Positions 1 through 7,267 of a stretch of 16,111 bases of DNA are shown piece by piece. Position 1 is the stretch's first letter. Each line of letters begins with the position of its first letter. Source of the DNA: Desulfobulbaceae bacterium (GTDB lineage Bacteria > Desulfobacterota > Desulfobulbia > Desulfobulbales > SURF-16); contig JANTGB010000014.1 in NCBI GenBank assembly GCA_024763115.1, forward strand, positions 1 through 16,111, written 5' to 3'. The notes beneath the pieces are model-generated. The model did not search any database. It saw nothing but the letters and a program-made list of their open reading frames with translations, and was not told the DNA's origin. The position numbers were made by a program, and so were the translations under genes.

Positions 1-195
1 GCTGATCTTTTTGCCCGGCAACGGGGCTGCGGTTTCGGTAATAATTATCCTGAAACAGACATCCAGACTTCTTTTGCCTGGATTCTGCTCCAGGATCAGC
101 ATGTTCCTTTTCGCGATGTTAATATACGGGATTTTATCAGTCAGGTTCATGAGGAACTTGATCGCGACTGGCAGAACATAACATATGTCCCTTAA
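1..195 (+). CDS. 3' end of an unrecognised protein gene (partial)
   Basis: Frame 1 is open from the first base of the window to a TAA at 193-195 and encodes the last 64 residues of a protein whose start lies upstream. The visible tail has one Cys in RQRGCGFGNN, an aromatic and hydrophobic stretch (SFAWILLQ), and an acidic, probably helical end (VHEELDRDW). I do not recognise the family. Codon use and GC match the genes that follow, and the stop lies 16 bases before the preferred start of hpt, so it is probably the upstream member of the same transcription unit. The open frame, the neighbouring spacing and the absence of any overlapping real gene support it as coding; no function can be given. 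Confidence 0.6.
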   Translation, partial: ADLFARQRGCGFGNNYPETDIQTSFAWILLQDQHVPFRDVNIRDFISQVHEELDRDWQNITYVP

Positions 196-211
196 AAGGT
201 TCCTTGATTTC

Positions 212-742
212 ATGACAAAAAAACAAATTTTAAGCAAAGAGCAGATAAGCAAACGGGTTACTGAGCTGGGGCAGGACATTACCAGGGATTATCAGGGCGG
301 AAAATTAATTCTGGTCGGCATATTAAACGGATCTTTTATTTTTCTGGCTGATCTTGCCAGGGCTGTTGACCTGGAAGTTGAAATTGATTTTATCAGGGTG
401 GCAAGCTATGGTCAAAGTTCAACTTCATCCGGTCAAATCGCTTTACGTAAGGATATTGAACTGGATCTTGACAGCAGGGATATTCTGCTGGTTGAAGATA
501 TAATCGACACAGGCCGCACAATTGCCTTTTTAAAGGATTATTTTGCCCGAAAAACGGCAAACTCGGTTAAAATCTGTGCCCTGATCGACAAAAAAGAACG
601 ACGGGAAGTCGAGGTAGAGTGTGATTATGCCGGTTTTACCTTGGATCACGGCTTTCTGGTTGGATACGGCCTTGACTTTGCCGAGCAATATCGGCAGCTG
701 CCGGGAATTTATCATCTGGAAAATCCGCAAGTGATAAGTTAA
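212..742 (+). CDS. hpt: Hypoxanthine phosphoribosyltransferase
   Basis: Cytoplasmic purine-salvage enzyme that joins hypoxanthine or guanine to PRPP to give IMP or GMP. From the start at 212 the product has 176 residues, normal for bacterial Hpt. The PRPP-binding signature VEDIIDTGRT is at residues 94-103, LVGILNGSFIFLADLAR is the conserved N-terminal strand-loop, and DYAGF and VGYGLDFAEQYRQLPGIY form the C-terminal base-binding and flap-proximal part. An in-frame ATG at 185 would add nine residues and overlap the upstream gene by 11 nt. I prefer 212 because family members usually begin just before the ILSKEQI-like helix and an AAAAGG lies 12 nt upstream, though that spacing is long. bioA starts one base after the stop, so the two are probably co-transcribed. 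Confidence 0.93.
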   Translation: MTKKQILSKEQISKRVTELGQDITRDYQGGKLILVGILNGSFIFLADLARAVDLEVEIDFIRVASYGQSSTSSGQIALRKDIELDLDSRDILLVEDIIDTGRTIAFLKDYFARKTANSVKICALIDKKERREVEVECDYAGFTLDHGFLVGYGLDFAEQYRQLPGIYHLENPQVIS

Positions 743-743
743 T

Positions 744-2099
744 ATGAATTTATCTTTACAGAAAAAAGATAAGAAATATCTCTGGCATCCATATACCCAG
801 ATGAAGGATTACCAGACTCGTGATCTGCTGATTATTGATCATGCCCAGGGTAATTATCTCTATGATGAACACGGCAAACGTTATTTTGACACGATTTCTT
901 CCTGGTGGTGTATTCTCCACGGCCATAACCATCCAACCATGCAGGAGTTTGTCTCTCGCCAGCTGCACAGGCTTGATCAGGTGCTGCTGGCCGGCACCAG
1001 CCATGAACCGGCTATCCTCCTGGCCGAAAAACTGGTCAAGTTGACTTCAGCGCCCTTAAGCAAGATATTTTTTTCCGATAACGGTTCCACGGCCTGTGAG
1101 GTTGCCCTTAAAATGAGCCTCCAGTACTGGCGGCACCGGGAGTTGCCTGCTAAAAATCGTTTTATCTCTCTTGAACGGGGCTACCACGGCGATACTATCG
1201 GCACCATGAGCCTGGGCGGGGTGCCGGAATTTCATCAAGAATTTAAAAGTATTCTCTTCCCCTCCTTTTCCCTGCCCTCCCCCCACTGTTATCGCTGCCC
1301 CATGAACCGGGAGCCGGGGAGTTGCGAGCTTGAATGTCTTAATCCTCTGGAAACTCTGCTGGCGGAAAAAAGTGAACAGGTTGCCGCCTTTATTCTTGAG
1401 CCCCTGCTTCAGGCTGCCGGTGGCATGCGGATGTACCCTCCCGCCTACCTGAACCGAGCGGCCAAGCTGACCAAAAAGTATAACATTCATCTTATTCTTG
1501 ATGAAGTGGCCACCGGATTCGGCCGCACCGGCAGGATGTTCGCTTATGAGCATGCCGGTATTGTTCCCGACTTCCTCTGCCTTTCCAAGGGGCTTACCGG
1601 CGGCATGCTGGCCATGGGCGCCACAGTCACAAGCGATAAAATTTATAATGCTTTTTACGCTGATTATGGTGAAAATAAAACCTTTTATCATGGTCATACC
1701 TTTACAGGCAACCCTCTGGCCTCTGCCGCTGCCTTAGGTTCGCTCCAGGTATTTGCCGAAGAAAAATCCCTTGATTATATTCAGTCAATCATTCCTCATC
1801 TCCATCAGGGCATGGAGCGTTTCCGGGCTCTGGAGTGGGTGGGAGATGTGCGGTGCCTGGGAATGATCTGCGCTTTGGAACTGGTAAAGGACAAGACAAG
1901 CAAAGAGGAATTCAGCTTCAGCGAACGGGTAGGCTGGAAAATTTATTTAAAAGGGCTGGAAAAAGGGCTGATCCTGCGGCCCATGGGTAATACTGTTTAC
2001 CTCTGGCTGCCGCTTTCCACCAGCCGGGATGAGGTTGATGAAATAGTTGAACTTACCTACCAGGTAGTGGCTGATCCGAAAAATATTGTCGGATTATAG
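744..2099 (+). CDS. bioA: Adenosylmethionine-8-amino-7-oxononanoate aminotransferase (DAPA synthase)
   Basis: PLP-dependent class III aminotransferase of biotin synthesis; it uses SAM as amino donor to turn KAPA into 7,8-diaminopelargonate. The 451 residues are near the usual length of about 430-455. Family signatures in order: WHPYTQMKDY (residues 14-23), the substrate-pocket ISSWWCILHGHNHP, the cofactor phosphate site SDNGSTACEVALKM, RGYHGDTIGTMS, the LDEVATGFGRTG Asp that contacts the PLP ring nitrogen, Lys282 in LSKGLTGG as the expected Schiff-base lysine, and HGHTFTGNPLA. A Cys-rich insert CX2CX8CX3C (Cys182, 185, 194, 198) is absent from E. coli BioA; I know similar inserts in other BioA proteins, and metal binding is only inference. 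ATG 744 lies one base after hpt stops, with no clear Shine-Dalgarno, suggesting translational coupling. No other bio gene is in the window. Confidence 0.95.
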   Translation: MNLSLQKKDKKYLWHPYTQMKDYQTRDLLIIDHAQGNYLYDEHGKRYFDTISSWWCILHGHNHPTMQEFVSRQLHRLDQVLLAGTSHEPAILLAEKLVKLTSAPLSKIFFSDNGSTACEVALKMSLQYWRHRELPAKNRFISLERGYHGDTIGTMSLGGVPEFHQEFKSILFPSFSLPSPHCYRCPMNREPGSCELECLNPLETLLAEKSEQVAAFILEPLLQAAGGMRMYPPAYLNRAAKLTKKYNIHLILDEVATGFGRTGRMFAYEHAGIVPDFLCLSKGLTGGMLAMGATVTSDKIYNAFYADYGENKTFYHGHTFTGNPLASAAALGSLQVFAEEKSLDYIQSIIPHLHQGMERFRALEWVGDVRCLGMICALELVKDKTSKEEFSFSERVGWKIYLKGLEKGLILRPMGNTVYLWLPLSTSRDEVDEIVELTYQVVADPKNIVGL

Positions 2100-2126
2100 T
2101 CAATATTGATAAGCCCGTAAAAAGTC

Positions 2127-2294
2127 TTAACTTGCCATGAAGAGCATGAAGTTTCACGTCACACCGCTCTGCGTCAACGCAGGCTCCCGTAGCTTTGTAG
2201 ATCCGTTTAAGTGCAACGAAAATCTCCGGCGCCCTGTAACCGGTTATAATACTGGGGTTTGCGCTCATCAGGCGCTTATCCCATGAGTAGTTAC
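2127..2294 (-). mobile_element. MITE-like element, copy A
   Basis: Read on the minus strand from 2294 it starts GTAACTACTCATGGGATAAG, has an inner end-like sequence (ATAACCGGTTACAGGG) from 2247, 47 bp in, and then GCGCCGGAGATTTTCGT, which is shared almost exactly with copy D. The far end is less sure: TTAACTTGCC at 2127-2136 resembles the right end of copy C. I see no convincing 8-bp direct repeat around it. A second left-end-like motif, GTAACTATTCAGG, starts at 2332 on the same strand, 38 bp outside this element, so two copies may overlap or be nested here. Confidence 0.65.
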
Positions 2295-2319
2295 TATTTG
2301 GTTTTACTTCTGCTTATTG

Positions 2320-2332
2320 CCTGAATAGTTAC
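2320..2332 (-). repeat. Isolated end motif of the element family
   Basis: CCTGAATAGTTAC on the plus strand reads GTAACTATTCAGG on the minus strand. It differs at one position from the end of copy E (GCAACTATTCAGG). No matching partner end or internal sequence is clear nearby, so this is probably the remnant of a degraded copy. Confidence 0.4.
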
Positions 2333-2536
2333 AAACTGTTTAGTGCCTTACTCCTGAGAATCTGTAACAAAAAACAAGAGATAAGCGCAGACTTCGAAAT
2401 GGAGACGTTATTTTAAAACTATTTACAACGAGTTACTCCAAGGCACTTTCACCCCTCAGGTAAGCGCTGGACTCCGAGGGGGTACTGAAAAGAGTCCTAA
2501 AAATTCTAAGTCCACTTCCACTTTAGTGGGTTGGAA

Positions 2537-3289
2537 CTAATTTGCCGTGGTAAAAAAACTCCAGGAACTGATTTCCCGCTGCAGGAGGAAATTGCCATAG
2601 ACCCTAAGCAGGGCCAGGGCCTCTGCCTGGGAAGCGGCGGAAAACTGTAACCGGCTTACTTTTTCCAGGGGAAGTTCGGCAACAAGCCGCATCAATTTGG
2701 CAGTATTGATTGCCACGGGGTTAATAATCCTTTTTTCCGGGCTGCAACGGCGACATATAATGCCGCTGCGACTGGGCCGGAATGAAAACGGCGCAACATC
2801 CGGGCTCAATTTGCCACAGCCCAGGCAGCCGCCAAATTGCGGCTTGTAACCGGAAATACCCAACATTCTGCTGTAAAAAATAATTATTATTCCGGCGGCG
2901 GACTGCTGATTATCCAACTGTTCAAGACTCCAGAGCAAAAGCCTGAACAACCGCTGGTCCCCGTCGTTTTCCCTGCTCCAGTTCAAGAGCAGTTCACAGA
3001 TAAGCATTGCTCCGGCATAGCTTTGGAAATGATGTGGAATAGCTGGATGGGATTGTAACAGCTCGGCCCGGTCAACCCGAACCAGAGATGAATATCGGTT
3101 AGTCGCGAAAACAATATTGAGCAGGGAGAACAGCTCAAGTTTATTGACGAATCTTTTCTTGCTGCGCTTTGCCCCTTTGGCAATCCCGGTCAGCCTGCCC
3201 AGTTCAGGGCAATAAAAGGTAACTATTTTATCCGACTCGCCATGATCCGTAACCTTGATCACCACGCCTTTTGTCTGCTTCTCATTCAC
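2537..3289 (-). CDS. recO: DNA repair protein RecO
   Basis: Recombination mediator that works with RecR, and RecF in many bacteria, to load RecA onto SSB-coated single-stranded DNA. The 250 residues fit RecO (about 230-260). The N-terminal OB-fold begins with GVVIKVTDHGESDKIVTFY and the basic GIAKGAKRSKKRF (about residues 35-47). The centre is the helical domain (LLLWSLEQLD). A four-Cys zinc site, CLGC at 155-158 and CRRC at 179-182, follows GYKPQFGG as in other zinc-binding RecO proteins. The ATG at 3287-3289 has GGTG two bases upstream but no strong Shine-Dalgarno. It is the last gene of the minus-strand array, separated from the SurA-like gene by 96 bp carrying a degenerate repeat fragment, and it runs convergent to bioA. 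Confidence 0.92.
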   Translation of the reverse strand: MNEKQTKGVVIKVTDHGESDKIVTFYCPELGRLTGIAKGAKRSKKRFVNKLELFSLLNIVFATNRYSSLVRVDRAELLQSHPAIPHHFQSYAGAMLICELLLNWSRENDGDQRLFRLLLWSLEQLDNQQSAAGIIIIFYSRMLGISGYKPQFGGCLGCGKLSPDVAPFSFRPSRSGIICRRCSPEKRIINPVAINTAKLMRLVAELPLEKVSRLQFSAASQAEALALLRVYGNFLLQREISSWSFFTTAN

Positions 3290-3292
3290 CGG

Positions 3293-3345
3293 CTATGGGA
3301 GCTTACGCCACATTAACATATTGTAACTGTTCAGAGGTAAGAGAA
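3293..3345 (+). repeat. Degenerate fragment of the intergenic element family
   Basis: The 96-bp gap between the SurA-like gene and recO contains TATGGGAGCTTACGCC, then TATTGTAACTGTTCAGAGG starting near 3320. Both parts and their spacing resemble the left half of copies B and C (CATGGGGTAAGCGCC, then TATTTGTAACTGTTTACAGG). The outer GTAACTACT end would fall inside the recO start region and is not there, and I find no right end. It may be a truncated or strongly diverged copy. Confidence 0.35.
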
Positions 3346-3385
3346 CGAAGACGGCTTTCTGACTTCTGCTCTCTGATTTCCGGCA

Positions 3386-4360
3386 TTATTCCAGCATATT
3401 ACGGATATAAGCTTCCTCCCGAAGCAGATGAACCCATTTGTCAAAATTCTCCCGTAATTCCTGCTTATAAAGCAAGTCACGAATTTCTTTCTTTACCGAA
3501 GTAAAGGGGGCCTGCTGAACAACATCACCCTGCTTGGCGGAAAGAACCTTGAAAAACTGAAAACATGAAGGGGTTTGAATAATTTTTGACACCTGACCAG
3601 GTTGAAGCCCGACAATAGCATCACGCATATATTGAGCCAGCTCATTTTCTTTAAAAACCCCGATATCTCCGCCGTCACGGCTTGAGGATAAATCAGAATA
3701 TTGACCGGCAATCTCCTTGAAGCTTTCACCTTCCTCGATCATGGTTCGTAATTGCTCTGCTCTTTTTTTCGCGTCAATTTCAGTTTCCGACCTGCCTTTA
3801 TCCCTCCAGCAACAACCTATCTGGAGAAGATGATAACCGTCAGCCGCACTTTCCCGACCAAAAGATTGCTGATAATAGCGGCGAACCTTCTCGTCGGTGA
3901 TAACAATTTTGGAACGAACTTCATAATTGATAAGTTTAGATTGTAAAATCTGGTTTTTAATCTTCCGACGGTATGATTCTTCGCTAAGACCCATTTTTGC
4001 TAATTCCCGGCGAAAACGATCAGGAGTCGTATTGTTCTGGCTGATAAGCCGTTCAATGGCGGCATCTACATCATCATCGCTGACCGAAAGACCTGAATTT
4101 TCCGCCTTCTGGGCAATAAGCGCCTGGTCGATCAGGCTGTTCAATATATCCAGCCTGGCCTTTCTGAGAGCTCCACGCACCTGTTCCGGCGGTGCGGTTT
4201 CCCTGATTTTTTTAAAAACCGGCTCACTTTCCTCATAAAGCTCCGACAGGGTAATAACATCATCATTAACCACCGCAACAACCCGATCAATAAGCTCTGC
4301 CGAAGCCGGTGAAGGCAGAAGGCTGAAAAAAGATATGATTAAAAAAATATATTTATACAT
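3386..4360 (-). CDS. SurA-like periplasmic peptidyl-prolyl isomerase/chaperone
   Basis: Exported parvulin-type foldase of 324 residues, expected to assist folding or transit of outer-membrane and periplasmic proteins. A signal peptide is plain: MYKYIFLIISFFSLL, then SPASA, with likely cleavage after residue 21. The N-terminal SurA chaperone domain begins ELIDRVVAVVNDDVITLSEL, which is highly typical. One parvulin domain follows (about 175-275), with YHLLQI at 176-181 in place of the usual HILI strand and DGGDIGVF and LQPGQVSKIIQT as later core motifs. E. coli SurA has two parvulin domains. Cys183-Cys184 in the first strand region are unusual. An in-frame ATG at 4405 overlaps the upstream stop as ATGA, but it would put 15 polar residues before the signal peptide; the ATG at 4360 has GCAGG upstream at good spacing, so I chose it. 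Confidence 0.85.
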   Translation of the reverse strand: MYKYIFLIISFFSLLPSPASAELIDRVVAVVNDDVITLSELYEESEPVFKKIRETAPPEQVRGALRKARLDILNSLIDQALIAQKAENSGLSVSDDDVDAAIERLISQNNTTPDRFRRELAKMGLSEESYRRKIKNQILQSKLINYEVRSKIVITDEKVRRYYQQSFGRESAADGYHLLQIGCCWRDKGRSETEIDAKKRAEQLRTMIEEGESFKEIAGQYSDLSSSRDGGDIGVFKENELAQYMRDAIVGLQPGQVSKIIQTPSCFQFFKVLSAKQGDVVQQAPFTSVKKEIRDLLYKQELRENFDKWVHLLREEAYIRNMLE

Positions 4361-4401
4361 GGTTAAACCTGCTTTGGCATTTCTGTATTTTTCTTCCGGA
4401 G

Positions 4402-5709
4402 TCATCCCTGTTCAGCCTTTTCCCGCCTGATGTTCTCCATTTCTTCAAGTCCCCTGATATCATCAGGATAACGTTCGATAATTTTTCGACAATAACGTTC
4501 CGCTTCGCTGAAATTATGCCGGCCGCGGTAAAGACGGGACAGACCGAGCAGGGCAAAGGTCTCAAACCCCACAGCCAGGCTGCGTTGATAATAGTCAATG
4601 GCCTTATCGGTTTTACCCAGCAGCACCAGCGCATCACCGACCCTTGACAACAGGCTTTGATTTCTTGGTTCCCTGACAATAATTTTCTCCCAGTAATCAA
4701 TGGCCTCCTGATAGTTGTGCATTCCCCGCTGGGCATCCCCCATGCCATAGAGGGCAAAGGTATTATTAGGTTCAAGTTTCAGACATTTTTTATAATAATG
4801 AGCCGCCCGTTCATATTCCTTGCGGCGCCTGCAGATATTGCCGGTCATGGTGAGTACGGCAATATATTTATCATCCAGGGCCAGAAATTTTTCAAAATAG
4901 GTAAGGGCCTCTTCCAGCTTACCTTTTTTATAAAAAAGACTGCCAATGCCCCTCAGGGCATATTTGTCATTTTCATTCAGGGCCAGAGCCTGGTGGTAGA
5001 GTTTTTCGGATTTATCAAAATTACCACTTTTGACATAGGAATCAGCCAGACGGGTAATCACATGAATATCATCATTTTTATGCTTTAAGTATTCCTGCCA
5101 GTAGGGAATTGATTGAGCCGGTTTGTTCAGGCCCCGGTATACATCGCCAATACCACGCAGGGCAAAGGTGTTGGTCGGATCTACATCCAGAGTTTGCTGG
5201 TAATAACTGAGAGCTTTGGAAAAGCTTCTGGTTTCCCGACATAAATCACCAAGCCCAACCAGTATATAGGGATTTTTAGAATCTTGTCCCAAGGCCTCCA
5301 GGAAGACCTTTTCCGCCTCAACATACCGATGTTTTTTTAAAAGTTCGGCACCGTGCCTTGAAAGTTCAATAATCTTGCTGGGATCACTATATTCATTCCA
5401 GCTGGGCATATCCTCAAGATCGGAAAATTTATGATCAACCGTAAAAGTCAGCCAGTGAGGGGAATCCGAAGGGTGATTCTTCTTCAGCCAAGATTCAAGC
5501 TGGACAATATCAGCAGCCGGAAAGTGAAAAGTGACCCGATATAAATCACAATTCCGCAACTCATCATTTTTCATATAAAAAGTCTGGAGAGCCCCTTCAA
5601 CCTGGGCCGTCAGGGCCAGACCCTGCTCAACCGCCCGGCGAGCCAGAGTTTCAGCTTCGGCATAACTTTCAGTTGTAGTCCAGCCTGTTTTCATTTTATT
5701 GATAATCAT
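4402..5709 (-). CDS. CutA-like domain fused to a TPR protein
   Basis: A 435-residue, apparently cytoplasmic protein without signal peptide or membrane segment. Residues about 13-107 resemble the divalent-cation-tolerance protein CutA: SYAEAETLARRAVEQGLALTAQV corresponds to the first helix and strand, and WLKKNHPSDSPHWLTF to the conserved K..HPY..P block, although the Tyr and Glu of that block are changed. From about 115 to the C-terminus there are roughly nine tetratricopeptide repeats (AEKVFLEALGQDSKNPYI, SKALSYYQQTLDVDPTNTFALRGIGDVYRG and so on), which normally act as protein-binding scaffolds. The ATG at 5709 has AAGAGA about eight bases upstream; a second ATG is at 5694. Its TGA overlaps an ATG of the next frame, so it is coupled to the SurA-like gene. 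TPR identity is sure, the CutA match is moderate, and the cellular role is unknown. Confidence 0.82.
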   Translation of the reverse strand: MIINKMKTGWTTTESYAEAETLARRAVEQGLALTAQVEGALQTFYMKNDELRNCDLYRVTFHFPAADIVQLESWLKKNHPSDSPHWLTFTVDHKFSDLEDMPSWNEYSDPSKIIELSRHGAELLKKHRYVEAEKVFLEALGQDSKNPYILVGLGDLCRETRSFSKALSYYQQTLDVDPTNTFALRGIGDVYRGLNKPAQSIPYWQEYLKHKNDDIHVITRLADSYVKSGNFDKSEKLYHQALALNENDKYALRGIGSLFYKKGKLEEALTYFEKFLALDDKYIAVLTMTGNICRRRKEYERAAHYYKKCLKLEPNNTFALYGMGDAQRGMHNYQEAIDYWEKIIVREPRNQSLLSRVGDALVLLGKTDKAIDYYQRSLAVGFETFALLGLSRLYRGRHNFSEAERYCRKIIERYPDDIRGLEEMENIRREKAEQG

Positions 5710-5728
5710 TAATATTCTCTTGAAGTTA

Positions 5729-5736
5729 CGTATTAG
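5729..5736. repeat. 8-bp direct repeat, left (probable target-site duplication of copy E)
   Basis: CGTATTAG directly abuts the left end of copy E and is repeated exactly at 5895-5902 beyond its right end. The direct, not inverted, orientation fits a duplication made at insertion. The octamer also occurs once inside copy B (7363-7370), which is within chance expectation but should be kept in mind. Confidence 0.65.
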
Positions 5737-5894
5737 GCAACTGTTCGGCTGCCTCTCAAGTAGTCTACGTTTACCCGGCCTGCTTCAGGTAGCACAAGTA
5801 CGCTTCGCAGTCCTGAATGAACAAATCTTAGGCACATCTAAACAGTTACATAACAGAGGTTCTGACGGTTTTTCGCCTTTACCTGAATAGTTGC
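5737..5894 (-). mobile_element. MITE-like element, copy E, with 8-bp target duplication
   Basis: A 158-bp non-coding element between hemG and the CutA-TPR gene. The plus-strand left end is GCAACTGTTCGGC; the right end, read inward on the other strand, is GCAACTATTCAGG, matching at 10 of 13 positions. Read from 5894 it follows the layout of copies A-D: AACTATTCAGGTAAAGGCG, an ACCTCTGTTATGTAACTG stretch with the inner end starting at 5849 (45 bp in), then unique sequence. Ends are two bases off the GTAA of copy B (GCAA here at both ends). It is the only copy with perfect flanking duplications, so it is probably the youngest in this window. Confidence 0.75.
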
Positions 5895-5902
5895 CGTATT
5901 AG
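5895..5902. repeat. 8-bp direct repeat, right (probable target-site duplication of copy E)
   Basis: Second copy of CGTATTAG. It contains the hemG stop codon (TTA at 5899-5901, TAA on the coding strand), so the insertion target included the stop codon and the duplication leaves hemG intact. Confidence 0.65.
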
Positions 5903-7266
5903 AAATAAACCGGTTTAACCGGAACCTTTTCAGTGGTTTTCCTCTTGCCGGCAACAATGGCTTCGGCCTTCCGCCGGGCTGATTTTGTCATATCATTAAT
6001 ACTGATTCCATCCCAGCCAAAACCGGAAATATATAAATCAGGATATTTTTCTTCCAGCCGCTGTCGCCAGGCAAGAAGACGGGGATGATCCATTTCCAGT
6101 TGGGGAATTCCACTTTCCGGACGTAACACTTTAACAAAAACCGGCGGCTCAGGCAACTTAATCAGTTGCCTGAGGTCATCATATACCCTGGAGACAATTT
6201 CTTCATCATCAAGTTTCAATTTTTCCGGATGGCGGCGGCCGCCAACCAGGGCCTCCAGCAGGACATGGCCTTGCGGAGCCCGGTCAGGAAACATATGGGA
6301 TGAAAACATGGCGCCCAGGGTAAAACGATTTTCCTTTTCCGGAGCAAGATAACCAAAGCCGTAAGGTATTTCGGCCCGATCGGTAAACCCCATAACAACA
6401 TTAAAAATACGGGCCAGAGGAATTGCGATCAGCGGCGGGGTTTCAAGTTGAGCAAGCAGGGGCAGAGCCCCGTTAACCGGCAGGGCCATTACCAGTTTCG
6501 GAGTTGAAAAATTTTTCCGTTCAGTTGTTATCCGCCACTTATTATCATGATATGCCAACTGTTCCACCGGACAATTGAAAATAATCTTTTTATCCTTTTG
6601 CAGCACCTCAACCAGTCGTTCCAGGCCCTGAGGGAAATTATTCATGGCGGGCAGGGCTTTGTTTTTTTTGTTTTTTGCCTTGCGCTTCAGGCCGCGCAAT
6701 ACGGAACCATGTTCAATCTCCAGACGGCGGAGGCCAGGCATTACCGCGTCAATACTGAGACGCTGATAATCACCGGCAAAGGTACCGGTAAGGGCAGCGT
6801 CAACCAGAGGCAGCACCCCCCTGCCGAAACGACGGGCCGCCCACCGGCCGATATTTTGATCCTCTTTTAGCGGCTTGATCCGGAAATCACCCAGGAGGCG
6901 TAACTTTTCACTGATTGTCAGGAGGGGAGTGGTTAATAATTTCTGCGGTTTCTGCGGCAGGGCCACCAGTTTTCCCTGGTGACAGACATAACGGTAAAAA
7001 TCGCCTAAAGGGGCCTGCTGCGCCTCTTTGTCCAGGCCGGTGTCATGCAGAATTTCCCGGCTTTCAGGAACATTATCGAGAAAACCATGCGGCCCCCATT
7101 CAGCCAGAAAACCATTTTGTCGAAATGACTTAATCGCGCCCCCGGCCCGATCACCCTTTTCCAGCAGCAATACACTGACATCAGCTTTAAGTTTTTTCAG
7201 AAAATGGGCTGCTGCCAGACCGGAAATGCCGCTGCCGATTATTATTATGTCATATTCTTGTTTCAT
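5899..7266 (-). CDS. hemG: Oxygen-dependent-type protoporphyrinogen/coproporphyrinogen oxidase
   Basis: FAD-dependent oxidase of late haem synthesis (HemY/PgoX type) that oxidises a porphyrinogen to the porphyrin; some members act on coproporphyrinogen III. The 455 residues match the family. The N-terminal Rossmann FAD motif is IIIIGSGISGLAAAHFL (GSGISG at 11-16), followed by LLEKGDRAGGAIKSF and the typical GPHGFLDNVPE. The C-terminal FAD segment is YISGFGWDGISINDMTKSARR. GTFAGDYQRLSIDAVMPGLRRLE in the middle is characteristic of the protoporphyrinogen oxidase family and separates it from general amine oxidases. The ATG begins two bases after the end of element B, whose sequence fills the leader; only a weak GAGTAG lies upstream. 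Its stop lies inside the target duplication of element E. The symbol follows common usage for this family (also called hemY). Confidence 0.88.
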   Translation of the reverse strand: MKQEYDIIIIGSGISGLAAAHFLKKLKADVSVLLLEKGDRAGGAIKSFRQNGFLAEWGPHGFLDNVPESREILHDTGLDKEAQQAPLGDFYRYVCHQGKLVALPQKPQKLLTTPLLTISEKLRLLGDFRIKPLKEDQNIGRWAARRFGRGVLPLVDAALTGTFAGDYQRLSIDAVMPGLRRLEIEHGSVLRGLKRKAKNKKNKALPAMNNFPQGLERLVEVLQKDKKIIFNCPVEQLAYHDNKWRITTERKNFSTPKLVMALPVNGALPLLAQLETPPLIAIPLARIFNVVMGFTDRAEIPYGFGYLAPEKENRFTLGAMFSSHMFPDRAPQGHVLLEALVGGRRHPEKLKLDDEEIVSRVYDDLRQLIKLPEPPVFVKVLRPESGIPQLEMDHPRLLAWRQRLEEKYPDLYISGFGWDGISINDMTKSARRKAEAIVAGKRKTTEKVPVKPVYF

Positions 7267-7267
7267 C

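Larger units (their letters stand above)
2100..2536. other. 437-bp repeat-filled gap between convergent bioA and recO
   Basis: No credible gene. The left part holds element copy A (2127-2294). The rest (2295-2536) contains scattered fragments of the same family: an inverted end CCTGAATAGTTAC at 2320-2332, then AAACTGTTTAGTGCC, and two similar blocks, TAAGCGCAGACTTCGA near 2383-2398 and TAAGCGCTGGACTCCGA near 2461-2477. A short palindrome, CCAC-TTTA-GTGG, sits at about 2518-2529 near the 3' end of recO. I see no hairpin followed by a T-run, so no convincing terminator for either gene. The stretch reads as decayed, possibly nested, mobile-element debris. Confidence 0.6.

Noticed and set aside
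1056..1697. 213-codon open frame on the minus strand inside bioA
   Set aside because: It is antisense to a clear BioA coding region, with low-complexity composition and no family resemblance.
2082..2107. Terminator for bioA formed by AATATTG and CAATATT
   Set aside because: The stem is AT-rich with a 12-base loop, includes the stop codon and has no T-run after it.
4360..4405. SurA-like gene starting at the ATG overlapping the CutA-TPR stop
   Set aside because: The ATGA overlap is attractive, but this start would place 15 polar residues before the signal peptide, and the ATG at 4360 has its own ribosome site.
5690..5717. Fur-box-like GATAATCATTAAT at the CutA-TPR start
   Set aside because: It overlaps the start codon and the first coding bases, is in a very AT-rich stretch and matches only part of the 19-bp consensus.
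5737..5894. CRISPR array in the repeat-rich junctions
   Set aside because: The repeats are inverted ends of separate elements hundreds to thousands of bases apart, not regularly spaced direct repeats, and no cas gene is present.
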